The notes under the pieces were generated by a model, which was given only the letters and a program-made list of their open reading frames with translations, was not told the DNA's origin and did no database searches. A DNA stretch of 64,000 nt from Zeus faber (Eukaryota; Chordata; Actinopteri; Zeiformes; Zeidae): assembly GCA_960531495.1 (NCBI GenBank), contig CAUIJY010000101.1:62001-126000 (forward strand), written 5' to 3'. Numbering within the stretch: the first letter of the stretch is position 1; each line of letters starts with the position of its first letter. Of this stretch, positions 22,653 to 36,114 are shown one piece after another. The position numbers and the translations under genes were made by a program.

Positions 22653-22901
22653 ATTTTTAGAAAATATTTCTACTCTTGTTGGTTGGATTTTGTTGAGTTT
22701 GGGTACGACCTCTATTTGTCCATGGGATATCTATGTTCTTAGGTTTTGTTGAGTATAGGTAAGTTCCGTCTCTGTTTGTCTTTGGGAAACCTCTTCCATT
22801 TTCAATTGGATTTTGTAGAGTTTGGGTACGACCTCTATTTGTCAGTGGGATATTTTTGTTCTTGGATTTTGTTGAGTTTGGGTACGACCTCTATTCGTCA
22901 A
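22653..22901 (+). repeat. Module Q: four 57-66-bp monomers
   Basis: Copies of TTTTGTTGAGTTTGGGTA-type monomer start near 22685, 22742, 22808 and 22864. Diverged from one another but identical between units, so they predate the 1500-bp amplification. Confidence 0.85.
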
Positions 22902-23140
22902 TGGTTAGGGTTAGGATTTGGTTTTAGGGTTAGGATAAGGGTTAGGTTTAGGGCTAGGTCTTAGGGTTAACGTTAGGGTTAGGTTTAGAACCAGGGCTAG
23001 GCTTAGGTTTAGGGTTAGGCTAAGGGTTAGGTCTAGGGTTAGGTTTAGGGTTAAGTCTTAGGGTTAACGTTAGGGTTAGGGTTAGGTTTAGAGCTAGAGT
23101 TAGGGTTTGGGTTAGGGTCAGGGTTTTAGGATTAGGGTTG
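22902..23140 (+). repeat. Module D: degenerate telomeric repeats
   Basis: About 240 bp of TTAGGG variants, with GGGTTAACGTTAGGG occurring twice. Minus-strand Asn-Pro/Leu-Thr frames are hexamer translations, not proteins. Confidence 0.9.
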
Positions 23141-23300
23141 GAGAGGAGAGGGAAGTGGAGGAGAAGTATATGTAGAAGGGAGGTAGAGGGAAGGAGAGCC
23201 GTCTGTTCGGACTGCATTCTCCTCCTGCCTGTTCGGGCTATTCTCTACCGTCCCAGCTCTCTCAGTTTCCTGAGAGAAGGGGAAGAGAGTGAGAAAAAGA
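23141..23300. other. Module H: polypurine mirror repeat and triple hairpin
   Basis: Mirror repeat GAAGGGAG-gta-GAGGGAAG (23175-23193) followed by hairpins GTCT-GTTC-GGAC (23201-23212), GCCT-GTTC-GGGC (23227-23238) and TCTCTCAG-TTTC-CTGAGAGA (23258-23277). Same layout as in the 318-bp repeat, with a T-A to G-C change at the loop-closing pair of hairpin 3. Possible structured RNA, or a DNA element prone to triplex and hairpin formation. Confidence 0.6.
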
Positions 23301-23517
23301 ATGAAAAATGAAAAAAAATTGTAAGCTAAGTTATTTTGTATAGTTGTTAATTTATGAGAATAGACTCTAATCAATAGTTGGAAGTTGTTGTACACCTTAT
23401 CTTGCGCCATGTTAACGCCTTTAAGAGGAGGAAAGAAAGGGGAGAGAGATTTGGTAAGATAATACATATAATGGGTTATAAGGAGAATCTGCTTTCCGAG
23501 GCACAGGCTAGATTAGG
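23301..23517 (+). repeat. Module E: unit tail
   Basis: A/G-rich stretch, then TAAGATAATACATATAATGG and a final CTAGATTAGG joined directly to the next S head (TTGGGTGAG). The E/S join reads TTAGGTTGGG, resembling a degenerate telomeric repeat. No gene seen. Confidence 0.85.
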
Positions 23518-26500
23518 TTGGGTGAGTACTGTATTGATGATCCCGTCTACCCAGTTTGGGTAGCCTGGTATGTATTGGTGAGTACTTTTCCTATGTTCCC
23601 CCCTGGCCAGCATGGTCAGTTTGGTATAGGGGACCAAAGGTAATGCACGGGCCGTCGCACGTTATCAAGATTCTCCAATCCCGTATTATGTTAGGTAGAG
23701 TGTTAGGTTCATGTTTTGTAGTTATCCCATTTGGGTTAAAGAATATTGGCATATTCTGGCTTCAAGGAGAAGTCCCCTAACGAGGGTTTAAGGTGATTTA
23801 AAAGGATGCTTGTTTCCTCTTAGTAGCATAGGTCCAGAGTAATTTGTCTTATATTTGTTGTTTAGATGCTTTATTAGTCGTTGGTAGACGTAGTTGTTTT
23901 CTTTAAGAGTGGTTAAGAACACCTTATTTGTTTTTTGTTTCAAGTTGTTTAAGAGTGGTTGAGAATACCTTATTTGTTCTTTCTCCGCATTTCTATATGA
24001 TTACTTTTAGAAATTTAGGACACATTCATCAGTAGTGTACCTCAGGATCATTGAGTGTTTCAGCCTTTTAAACAAACTATACACCCTCTCCTTGAGGCAG
24101 GCCACCTGGGCTTGATCAAGACCCTGGTGTGTGTCCCCCGGTCAATTGGTTTATTTTTAGAAAATATTTCTACTCTTGTTGGTTGGATTTTGTTGAGTTT
24201 GGGTACGACCTCTATTTGTCCATGGGATATCTATGTTCTTAGGTTTTGTTGAGTATAGGTAAGTTCCGTCTCTGTTTGTCTTTGGGAAACCTCTTCCATT
24301 TTCAATTGGATTTTGTAGAGTTTGGGTACGACCTCTATTTGTCAGTGGGATATTTTTGTTCTTGGATTTTGTTGAGTTTGGGTACGACCTCTATTCGTCA
24401 ATGGTTAGGGTTAGGATTTGGTTTTAGGGTTAGGATAAGGGTTAGGTTTAGGGCTAGGTCTTAGGGTTAACGTTAGGGTTAGGTTTAGAACCAGGGCTAG
24501 GCTTAGGTTTAGGGTTAGGCTAAGGGTTAGGTCTAGGGTTAGGTTTAGGGTTAAGTCTTAGGGTTAACGTTAGGGTTAGGGTTAGGTTTAGAGCTAGAGT
24601 TAGGGTTTGGGTTAGGGTCAGGGTTTTAGGATTAGGGTTGGAGAGGAGAGGGAAGTGGAGGAGAAGTATATGTAGAAGGGAGGTAGAGGGAAGGAGAGCC
24701 GTCTGTTCGGACTGCATTCTCCTCCTGCCTGTTCGGGCTATTCTCTACCGTCCCAGCTCTCTCAGTTTCCTGAGAGAAGGGGAAGAGAGTGAGAAAAAGA
24801 ATGAAAAATGAAAAAAAATTGTAAGCTAAGTTATTTTGTATAGTTGTTAATTTATGAGAATAGACTCTAATCAATAGTTGGAAGTTGTTGTACACCTTAT
24901 CTTGCGCCATGTTAACGCCTTTAAGAGGAGGAAAGAAAGGGGAGAGAGATTTGGTAAGATAATACATATAATGGGTTATAAGGAGAATCTGCTTTCCGAG
25001 GCACAGGCTAGATTAGGTTGGGTGAGTACTGTATTGATGATCCCGTCTACCCAGTTTGGGTAGCCTGGTATGTATTGGTGAGTACTTTTCCTATGTTCCC
25101 CCCTGGCCAGCATGGTCAGTTTGGTATAGGGGACCAAAGGTAATGCACGGGCCGTCGCACGTTATCAAGATTCTCCAATCCCGTATTATGTTAGGTAGAG
25201 TGTTAGGTTCATGTTTTGTAGTTATCCCATTTGGGTTAAAGAATATTGGCATATTCTGGCTTCAAGGAGAAGTCCCCTAACGAGGGTTTAAGGTGATTTA
25301 AAAGGATGCTTGTTTCCTCTTAGTAGCATAGGTCCAGAGTAATTTGTCTTATATTTGTTGTTTAGATGCTTTATTAGTCGTTGGTAGACGTAGTTGTTTT
25401 CTTTAAGAGTGGTTAAGAACACCTTATTTGTTTTTTGTTTCAAGTTGTTTAAGAGTGGTTGAGAATACCTTATTTGTTCTTTCTCCGCATTTCTATATGA
25501 TTACTTTTAGAAATTTAGGACACATTCATCAGTAGTGTACCTCAGGATCATTGAGTGTTTCAGCCTTTTAAACAAACTATACACCCTCTCCTTGAGGCAG
25601 GCCACCTGGGCTTGATCAAGACCCTGGTGTGTGTCCCCCGGTCAATTGGTTTATTTTTAGAAAATATTTCTACTCTTGTTGGTTGGATTTTGTTGAGTTT
25701 GGGTACGACCTCTATTTGTCCATGGGATATCTATGTTCTTAGGTTTTGTTGAGTATAGGTAAGTTCCGTCTCTGTTTGTCTTTGGGAAACCTCTTCCATT
25801 TTCAATTGGATTTTGTAGAGTTTGGGTACGACCTCTATTTGTCAGTGGGATATTTTTGTTCTTGGATTTTGTTGAGTTTGGGTACGACCTCTATTCGTCA
25901 ATGGTTAGGGTTAGGATTTGGTTTTAGGGTTAGGATAAGGGTTAGGTTTAGGGCTAGGTCTTAGGGTTAACGTTAGGGTTAGGTTTAGAACCAGGGCTAG
26001 GCTTAGGTTTAGGGTTAGGCTAAGGGTTAGGTCTAGGGTTAGGTTTAGGGTTAAGTCTTAGGGTTAACGTTAGGGTTAGGGTTAGGTTTAGAGCTAGAGT
26101 TAGGGTTTGGGTTAGGGTCAGGGTTTTAGGATTAGGGTTGGAGAGGAGAGGGAAGTGGAGGAGAAGTATATGTAGAAGGGAGGTAGAGGGAAGGAGAGCC
26201 GTCTGTTCGGACTGCATTCTCCTCCTGCCTGTTCGGGCTATTCTCTACCGTCCCAGCTCTCTCAGTTTCCTGAGAGAAGGGGAAGAGAGTGAGAAAAAGA
26301 ATGAAAAATGAAAAAAAATTGTAAGCTAAGTTATTTTGTATAGTTGTTAATTTATGAGAATAGACTCTAATCAATAGTTGGAAGTTGTTGTACACCTTAT
26401 CTTGCGCCATGTTAACGCCTTTAAGAGGAGGAAAGAAAGGGGAGAGAGATTTGGTAAGATAATACATATAATGGGTTATAAGGAGAATCTGCTTTCCGAG

Positions 26501-29500
26501 GCACAGGCTAGATTAGGTTGGGTGAGTACTGTATTGATGATCCCGTCTACCCAGTTTGGGTAGCCTGGTATGTATTGGTGAGTACTTTTCCTATGTTCCC
26601 CCCTGGCCAGCATGGTCAGTTTGGTATAGGGGACCAAAGGTAATGCACGGGCCGTCGCACGTTATCAAGATTCTCCAATCCCGTATTATGTTAGGTAGAG
26701 TGTTAGGTTCATGTTTTGTAGTTATCCCATTTGGGTTAAAGAATATTGGCATATTCTGGCTTCAAGGAGAAGTCCCCTAACGAGGGTTTAAGGTGATTTA
26801 AAAGGATGCTTGTTTCCTCTTAGTAGCATAGGTCCAGAGTAATTTGTCTTATATTTGTTGTTTAGATGCTTTATTAGTCGTTGGTAGACGTAGTTGTTTT
26901 CTTTAAGAGTGGTTAAGAACACCTTATTTGTTTTTTGTTTCAAGTTGTTTAAGAGTGGTTGAGAATACCTTATTTGTTCTTTCTCCGCATTTCTATATGA
27001 TTACTTTTAGAAATTTAGGACACATTCATCAGTAGTGTACCTCAGGATCATTGAGTGTTTCAGCCTTTTAAACAAACTATACACCCTCTCCTTGAGGCAG
27101 GCCACCTGGGCTTGATCAAGACCCTGGTGTGTGTCCCCCGGTCAATTGGTTTATTTTTAGAAAATATTTCTACTCTTGTTGGTTGGATTTTGTTGAGTTT
27201 GGGTACGACCTCTATTTGTCCATGGGATATCTATGTTCTTAGGTTTTGTTGAGTATAGGTAAGTTCCGTCTCTGTTTGTCTTTGGGAAACCTCTTCCATT
27301 TTCAATTGGATTTTGTAGAGTTTGGGTACGACCTCTATTTGTCAGTGGGATATTTTTGTTCTTGGATTTTGTTGAGTTTGGGTACGACCTCTATTCGTCA
27401 ATGGTTAGGGTTAGGATTTGGTTTTAGGGTTAGGATAAGGGTTAGGTTTAGGGCTAGGTCTTAGGGTTAACGTTAGGGTTAGGTTTAGAACCAGGGCTAG
27501 GCTTAGGTTTAGGGTTAGGCTAAGGGTTAGGTCTAGGGTTAGGTTTAGGGTTAAGTCTTAGGGTTAACGTTAGGGTTAGGGTTAGGTTTAGAGCTAGAGT
27601 TAGGGTTTGGGTTAGGGTCAGGGTTTTAGGATTAGGGTTGGAGAGGAGAGGGAAGTGGAGGAGAAGTATATGTAGAAGGGAGGTAGAGGGAAGGAGAGCC
27701 GTCTGTTCGGACTGCATTCTCCTCCTGCCTGTTCGGGCTATTCTCTACCGTCCCAGCTCTCTCAGTTTCCTGAGAGAAGGGGAAGAGAGTGAGAAAAAGA
27801 ATGAAAAATGAAAAAAAATTGTAAGCTAAGTTATTTTGTATAGTTGTTAATTTATGAGAATAGACTCTAATCAATAGTTGGAAGTTGTTGTACACCTTAT
27901 CTTGCGCCATGTTAACGCCTTTAAGAGGAGGAAAGAAAGGGGAGAGAGATTTGGTAAGATAATACATATAATGGGTTATAAGGAGAATCTGCTTTCCGAG
28001 GCACAGGCTAGATTAGGTTGGGTGAGTACTGTATTGATGATCCCGTCTACCCAGTTTGGGTAGCCTGGTATGTATTGGTGAGTACTTTTCCTATGTTCCC
28101 CCCTGGCCAGCATGGTCAGTTTGGTATAGGGGACCAAAGGTAATGCACGGGCCGTCGCACGTTATCAAGATTCTCCAATCCCGTATTATGTTAGGTAGAG
28201 TGTTAGGTTCATGTTTTGTAGTTATCCCATTTGGGTTAAAGAATATTGGCATATTCTGGCTTCAAGGAGAAGTCCCCTAACGAGGGTTTAAGGTGATTTA
28301 AAAGGATGCTTGTTTCCTCTTAGTAGCATAGGTCCAGAGTAATTTGTCTTATATTTGTTGTTTAGATGCTTTATTAGTCGTTGGTAGACGTAGTTGTTTT
28401 CTTTAAGAGTGGTTAAGAACACCTTATTTGTTTTTTGTTTCAAGTTGTTTAAGAGTGGTTGAGAATACCTTATTTGTTCTTTCTCCGCATTTCTATATGA
28501 TTACTTTTAGAAATTTAGGACACATTCATCAGTAGTGTACCTCAGGATCATTGAGTGTTTCAGCCTTTTAAACAAACTATACACCCTCTCCTTGAGGCAG
28601 GCCACCTGGGCTTGATCAAGACCCTGGTGTGTGTCCCCCGGTCAATTGGTTTATTTTTAGAAAATATTTCTACTCTTGTTGGTTGGATTTTGTTGAGTTT
28701 GGGTACGACCTCTATTTGTCCATGGGATATCTATGTTCTTAGGTTTTGTTGAGTATAGGTAAGTTCCGTCTCTGTTTGTCTTTGGGAAACCTCTTCCATT
28801 TTCAATTGGATTTTGTAGAGTTTGGGTACGACCTCTATTTGTCAGTGGGATATTTTTGTTCTTGGATTTTGTTGAGTTTGGGTACGACCTCTATTCGTCA
28901 ATGGTTAGGGTTAGGATTTGGTTTTAGGGTTAGGATAAGGGTTAGGTTTAGGGCTAGGTCTTAGGGTTAACGTTAGGGTTAGGTTTAGAACCAGGGCTAG
29001 GCTTAGGTTTAGGGTTAGGCTAAGGGTTAGGTCTAGGGTTAGGTTTAGGGTTAAGTCTTAGGGTTAACGTTAGGGTTAGGGTTAGGTTTAGAGCTAGAGT
29101 TAGGGTTTGGGTTAGGGTCAGGGTTTTAGGATTAGGGTTGGAGAGGAGAGGGAAGTGGAGGAGAAGTATATGTAGAAGGGAGGTAGAGGGAAGGAGAGCC
29201 GTCTGTTCGGACTGCATTCTCCTCCTGCCTGTTCGGGCTATTCTCTACCGTCCCAGCTCTCTCAGTTTCCTGAGAGAAGGGGAAGAGAGTGAGAAAAAGA
29301 ATGAAAAATGAAAAAAAATTGTAAGCTAAGTTATTTTGTATAGTTGTTAATTTATGAGAATAGACTCTAATCAATAGTTGGAAGTTGTTGTACACCTTAT
29401 CTTGCGCCATGTTAACGCCTTTAAGAGGAGGAAAGAAAGGGGAGAGAGATTTGGTAAGATAATACATATAATGGGTTATAAGGAGAATCTGCTTTCCGAG

Positions 29501-32500
29501 GCACAGGCTAGATTAGGTTGGGTGAGTACTGTATTGATGATCCCGTCTACCCAGTTTGGGTAGCCTGGTATGTATTGGTGAGTACTTTTCCTATGTTCCC
29601 CCCTGGCCAGCATGGTCAGTTTGGTATAGGGGACCAAAGGTAATGCACGGGCCGTCGCACGTTATCAAGATTCTCCAATCCCGTATTATGTTAGGTAGAG
29701 TGTTAGGTTCATGTTTTGTAGTTATCCCATTTGGGTTAAAGAATATTGGCATATTCTGGCTTCAAGGAGAAGTCCCCTAACGAGGGTTTAAGGTGATTTA
29801 AAAGGATGCTTGTTTCCTCTTAGTAGCATAGGTCCAGAGTAATTTGTCTTATATTTGTTGTTTAGATGCTTTATTAGTCGTTGGTAGACGTAGTTGTTTT
29901 CTTTAAGAGTGGTTAAGAACACCTTATTTGTTTTTTGTTTCAAGTTGTTTAAGAGTGGTTGAGAATACCTTATTTGTTCTTTCTCCGCATTTCTATATGA
30001 TTACTTTTAGAAATTTAGGACACATTCATCAGTAGTGTACCTCAGGATCATTGAGTGTTTCAGCCTTTTAAACAAACTATACACCCTCTCCTTGAGGCAG
30101 GCCACCTGGGCTTGATCAAGACCCTGGTGTGTGTCCCCCGGTCAATTGGTTTATTTTTAGAAAATATTTCTACTCTTGTTGGTTGGATTTTGTTGAGTTT
30201 GGGTACGACCTCTATTTGTCCATGGGATATCTATGTTCTTAGGTTTTGTTGAGTATAGGTAAGTTCCGTCTCTGTTTGTCTTTGGGAAACCTCTTCCATT
30301 TTCAATTGGATTTTGTAGAGTTTGGGTACGACCTCTATTTGTCAGTGGGATATTTTTGTTCTTGGATTTTGTTGAGTTTGGGTACGACCTCTATTCGTCA
30401 ATGGTTAGGGTTAGGATTTGGTTTTAGGGTTAGGATAAGGGTTAGGTTTAGGGCTAGGTCTTAGGGTTAACGTTAGGGTTAGGTTTAGAACCAGGGCTAG
30501 GCTTAGGTTTAGGGTTAGGCTAAGGGTTAGGTCTAGGGTTAGGTTTAGGGTTAAGTCTTAGGGTTAACGTTAGGGTTAGGGTTAGGTTTAGAGCTAGAGT
30601 TAGGGTTTGGGTTAGGGTCAGGGTTTTAGGATTAGGGTTGGAGAGGAGAGGGAAGTGGAGGAGAAGTATATGTAGAAGGGAGGTAGAGGGAAGGAGAGCC
30701 GTCTGTTCGGACTGCATTCTCCTCCTGCCTGTTCGGGCTATTCTCTACCGTCCCAGCTCTCTCAGTTTCCTGAGAGAAGGGGAAGAGAGTGAGAAAAAGA
30801 ATGAAAAATGAAAAAAAATTGTAAGCTAAGTTATTTTGTATAGTTGTTAATTTATGAGAATAGACTCTAATCAATAGTTGGAAGTTGTTGTACACCTTAT
30901 CTTGCGCCATGTTAACGCCTTTAAGAGGAGGAAAGAAAGGGGAGAGAGATTTGGTAAGATAATACATATAATGGGTTATAAGGAGAATCTGCTTTCCGAG
31001 GCACAGGCTAGATTAGGTTGGGTGAGTACTGTATTGATGATCCCGTCTACCCAGTTTGGGTAGCCTGGTATGTATTGGTGAGTACTTTTCCTATGTTCCC
31101 CCCTGGCCAGCATGGTCAGTTTGGTATAGGGGACCAAAGGTAATGCACGGGCCGTCGCACGTTATCAAGATTCTCCAATCCCGTATTATGTTAGGTAGAG
31201 TGTTAGGTTCATGTTTTGTAGTTATCCCATTTGGGTTAAAGAATATTGGCATATTCTGGCTTCAAGGAGAAGTCCCCTAACGAGGGTTTAAGGTGATTTA
31301 AAAGGATGCTTGTTTCCTCTTAGTAGCATAGGTCCAGAGTAATTTGTCTTATATTTGTTGTTTAGATGCTTTATTAGTCGTTGGTAGACGTAGTTGTTTT
31401 CTTTAAGAGTGGTTAAGAACACCTTATTTGTTTTTTGTTTCAAGTTGTTTAAGAGTGGTTGAGAATACCTTATTTGTTCTTTCTCCGCATTTCTATATGA
31501 TTACTTTTAGAAATTTAGGACACATTCATCAGTAGTGTACCTCAGGATCATTGAGTGTTTCAGCCTTTTAAACAAACTATACACCCTCTCCTTGAGGCAG
31601 GCCACCTGGGCTTGATCAAGACCCTGGTGTGTGTCCCCCGGTCAATTGGTTTATTTTTAGAAAATATTTCTACTCTTGTTGGTTGGATTTTGTTGAGTTT
31701 GGGTACGACCTCTATTTGTCCATGGGATATCTATGTTCTTAGGTTTTGTTGAGTATAGGTAAGTTCCGTCTCTGTTTGTCTTTGGGAAACCTCTTCCATT
31801 TTCAATTGGATTTTGTAGAGTTTGGGTACGACCTCTATTTGTCAGTGGGATATTTTTGTTCTTGGATTTTGTTGAGTTTGGGTACGACCTCTATTCGTCA
31901 ATGGTTAGGGTTAGGATTTGGTTTTAGGGTTAGGATAAGGGTTAGGTTTAGGGCTAGGTCTTAGGGTTAACGTTAGGGTTAGGTTTAGAACCAGGGCTAG
32001 GCTTAGGTTTAGGGTTAGGCTAAGGGTTAGGTCTAGGGTTAGGTTTAGGGTTAAGTCTTAGGGTTAACGTTAGGGTTAGGGTTAGGTTTAGAGCTAGAGT
32101 TAGGGTTTGGGTTAGGGTCAGGGTTTTAGGATTAGGGTTGGAGAGGAGAGGGAAGTGGAGGAGAAGTATATGTAGAAGGGAGGTAGAGGGAAGGAGAGCC
32201 GTCTGTTCGGACTGCATTCTCCTCCTGCCTGTTCGGGCTATTCTCTACCGTCCCAGCTCTCTCAGTTTCCTGAGAGAAGGGGAAGAGAGTGAGAAAAAGA
32301 ATGAAAAATGAAAAAAAATTGTAAGCTAAGTTATTTTGTATAGTTGTTAATTTATGAGAATAGACTCTAATCAATAGTTGGAAGTTGTTGTACACCTTAT
32401 CTTGCGCCATGTTAACGCCTTTAAGAGGAGGAAAGAAAGGGGAGAGAGATTTGGTAAGATAATACATATAATGGGTTATAAGGAGAATCTGCTTTCCGAG

Positions 32501-35500
32501 GCACAGGCTAGATTAGGTTGGGTGAGTACTGTATTGATGATCCCGTCTACCCAGTTTGGGTAGCCTGGTATGTATTGGTGAGTACTTTTCCTATGTTCCC
32601 CCCTGGCCAGCATGGTCAGTTTGGTATAGGGGACCAAAGGTAATGCACGGGCCGTCGCACGTTATCAAGATTCTCCAATCCCGTATTATGTTAGGTAGAG
32701 TGTTAGGTTCATGTTTTGTAGTTATCCCATTTGGGTTAAAGAATATTGGCATATTCTGGCTTCAAGGAGAAGTCCCCTAACGAGGGTTTAAGGTGATTTA
32801 AAAGGATGCTTGTTTCCTCTTAGTAGCATAGGTCCAGAGTAATTTGTCTTATATTTGTTGTTTAGATGCTTTATTAGTCGTTGGTAGACGTAGTTGTTTT
32901 CTTTAAGAGTGGTTAAGAACACCTTATTTGTTTTTTGTTTCAAGTTGTTTAAGAGTGGTTGAGAATACCTTATTTGTTCTTTCTCCGCATTTCTATATGA
33001 TTACTTTTAGAAATTTAGGACACATTCATCAGTAGTGTACCTCAGGATCATTGAGTGTTTCAGCCTTTTAAACAAACTATACACCCTCTCCTTGAGGCAG
33101 GCCACCTGGGCTTGATCAAGACCCTGGTGTGTGTCCCCCGGTCAATTGGTTTATTTTTAGAAAATATTTCTACTCTTGTTGGTTGGATTTTGTTGAGTTT
33201 GGGTACGACCTCTATTTGTCCATGGGATATCTATGTTCTTAGGTTTTGTTGAGTATAGGTAAGTTCCGTCTCTGTTTGTCTTTGGGAAACCTCTTCCATT
33301 TTCAATTGGATTTTGTAGAGTTTGGGTACGACCTCTATTTGTCAGTGGGATATTTTTGTTCTTGGATTTTGTTGAGTTTGGGTACGACCTCTATTCGTCA
33401 ATGGTTAGGGTTAGGATTTGGTTTTAGGGTTAGGATAAGGGTTAGGTTTAGGGCTAGGTCTTAGGGTTAACGTTAGGGTTAGGTTTAGAACCAGGGCTAG
33501 GCTTAGGTTTAGGGTTAGGCTAAGGGTTAGGTCTAGGGTTAGGTTTAGGGTTAAGTCTTAGGGTTAACGTTAGGGTTAGGGTTAGGTTTAGAGCTAGAGT
33601 TAGGGTTTGGGTTAGGGTCAGGGTTTTAGGATTAGGGTTGGAGAGGAGAGGGAAGTGGAGGAGAAGTATATGTAGAAGGGAGGTAGAGGGAAGGAGAGCC
33701 GTCTGTTCGGACTGCATTCTCCTCCTGCCTGTTCGGGCTATTCTCTACCGTCCCAGCTCTCTCAGTTTCCTGAGAGAAGGGGAAGAGAGTGAGAAAAAGA
33801 ATGAAAAATGAAAAAAAATTGTAAGCTAAGTTATTTTGTATAGTTGTTAATTTATGAGAATAGACTCTAATCAATAGTTGGAAGTTGTTGTACACCTTAT
33901 CTTGCGCCATGTTAACGCCTTTAAGAGGAGGAAAGAAAGGGGAGAGAGATTTGGTAAGATAATACATATAATGGGTTATAAGGAGAATCTGCTTTCCGAG
34001 GCACAGGCTAGATTAGGTTGGGTGAGTACTGTATTGATGATCCCGTCTACCCAGTTTGGGTAGCCTGGTATGTATTGGTGAGTACTTTTCCTATGTTCCC
34101 CCCTGGCCAGCATGGTCAGTTTGGTATAGGGGACCAAAGGTAATGCACGGGCCGTCGCACGTTATCAAGATTCTCCAATCCCGTATTATGTTAGGTAGAG
34201 TGTTAGGTTCATGTTTTGTAGTTATCCCATTTGGGTTAAAGAATATTGGCATATTCTGGCTTCAAGGAGAAGTCCCCTAACGAGGGTTTAAGGTGATTTA
34301 AAAGGATGCTTGTTTCCTCTTAGTAGCATAGGTCCAGAGTAATTTGTCTTATATTTGTTGTTTAGATGCTTTATTAGTCGTTGGTAGACGTAGTTGTTTT
34401 CTTTAAGAGTGGTTAAGAACACCTTATTTGTTTTTTGTTTCAAGTTGTTTAAGAGTGGTTGAGAATACCTTATTTGTTCTTTCTCCGCATTTCTATATGA
34501 TTACTTTTAGAAATTTAGGACACATTCATCAGTAGTGTACCTCAGGATCATTGAGTGTTTCAGCCTTTTAAACAAACTATACACCCTCTCCTTGAGGCAG
34601 GCCACCTGGGCTTGATCAAGACCCTGGTGTGTGTCCCCCGGTCAATTGGTTTATTTTTAGAAAATATTTCTACTCTTGTTGGTTGGATTTTGTTGAGTTT
34701 GGGTACGACCTCTATTTGTCCATGGGATATCTATGTTCTTAGGTTTTGTTGAGTATAGGTAAGTTCCGTCTCTGTTTGTCTTTGGGAAACCTCTTCCATT
34801 TTCAATTGGATTTTGTAGAGTTTGGGTACGACCTCTATTTGTCAGTGGGATATTTTTGTTCTTGGATTTTGTTGAGTTTGGGTACGACCTCTATTCGTCA
34901 ATGGTTAGGGTTAGGATTTGGTTTTAGGGTTAGGATAAGGGTTAGGTTTAGGGCTAGGTCTTAGGGTTAACGTTAGGGTTAGGTTTAGAACCAGGGCTAG
35001 GCTTAGGTTTAGGGTTAGGCTAAGGGTTAGGTCTAGGGTTAGGTTTAGGGTTAAGTCTTAGGGTTAACGTTAGGGTTAGGGTTAGGTTTAGAGCTAGAGT
35101 TAGGGTTTGGGTTAGGGTCAGGGTTTTAGGATTAGGGTTGGAGAGGAGAGGGAAGTGGAGGAGAAGTATATGTAGAAGGGAGGTAGAGGGAAGGAGAGCC
35201 GTCTGTTCGGACTGCATTCTCCTCCTGCCTGTTCGGGCTATTCTCTACCGTCCCAGCTCTCTCAGTTTCCTGAGAGAAGGGGAAGAGAGTGAGAAAAAGA
35301 ATGAAAAATGAAAAAAAATTGTAAGCTAAGTTATTTTGTATAGTTGTTAATTTATGAGAATAGACTCTAATCAATAGTTGGAAGTTGTTGTACACCTTAT
35401 CTTGCGCCATGTTAACGCCTTTAAGAGGAGGAAAGAAAGGGGAGAGAGATTTGGTAAGATAATACATATAATGGGTTATAAGGAGAATCTGCTTTCCGAG

Positions 35501-35517
35501 GCACAGGCTAGATTAGG

Positions 35518-36114
35518 TTGGGTGAGTACTGTATTGATGATCCCGTCTACCCAGTTTGGGTAGCCTGGTATGTATTGGTGAGTACTTTTCCTATGTTCCC
35601 CCCTGGCCAGCATGGTCAGTTTGGTATAGGGGACCAAAGGTAATGCACGGGCCGTCGCACGTTATCAAGATTCTCCAATCCCGTATTATGTTAGGTAGAG
35701 TGTTAGGTTCATGTTTTGTAGTTATCCCATTTGGGTTAAAGAATATTGGCATATTCTGGCTTCAAGGAGAAGTCCCCTAACGAGGGTTTAAGGTGATTTA
35801 AAAGGATGCTTGTTTCCTCTTAGTAGCATAGGTCCAGAGTAATTTGTCTTATATTTGTTGTTTAGATGCTTTATTAGTCGTTGGTAGACGTAGTTGTTTT
35901 CTTTAAGAGTGGTTAAGAACACCTTATTTGTTTTTTGTTTCAAGTTGTTTAAGAGTGGTTGAGAATACCTTATTTGTTCTTTCTCCGCATTTCTATATGA
36001 TTACTTTTAGAAATTTAGGACACATTCATCAGTAGTGTACCTCAGGATCATTGAGTGTTTCAGCCTTTTAAACAAACTATACACCCTCTCCTTGAGGCAG
36101 GCCACCTGGGCTTG
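35518..36114 (+). repeat. Truncated 1500-bp unit (597 bp)
   Basis: S through P, ending after CTTG of the palindromic core in P. The same 597-bp stub recurs at 46864-47460. Confidence 0.95.

Larger units (their letters stand above)
22018..35517 (+). repeat. 1500-bp tandem array, block 1 (nine full units)
   Basis: Unit starts 22018, 23518, 25018, 26518, 28018, 29518, 31018, 32518 and 34018, exactly 1500 bp apart; I saw no difference between units by eye. Each unit is S-N-M-P-Q-D-H-E. No genes: the longest frame (111 codons, minus strand) runs through the D, H and E modules and is broken in the sister 1518-bp family. Confidence 0.97.

Noticed and set aside
23132-23467. 111-codon minus-strand frame with ATG start, present in every full 1500-bp unit
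   Set aside because: It crosses D, H and E modules and ends at a TAA made by the telomeric hexamer. An A-run indel breaks it in the whole 1518-bp family. Its repetition only reflects unit homogeneity.
22018-35517. Giant CRISPR-like or prokaryotic array
   Set aside because: Period is 1500 bp with no short repeat/spacer structure, no cas genes, and telomeric hexamers show a linear eukaryotic chromosome.
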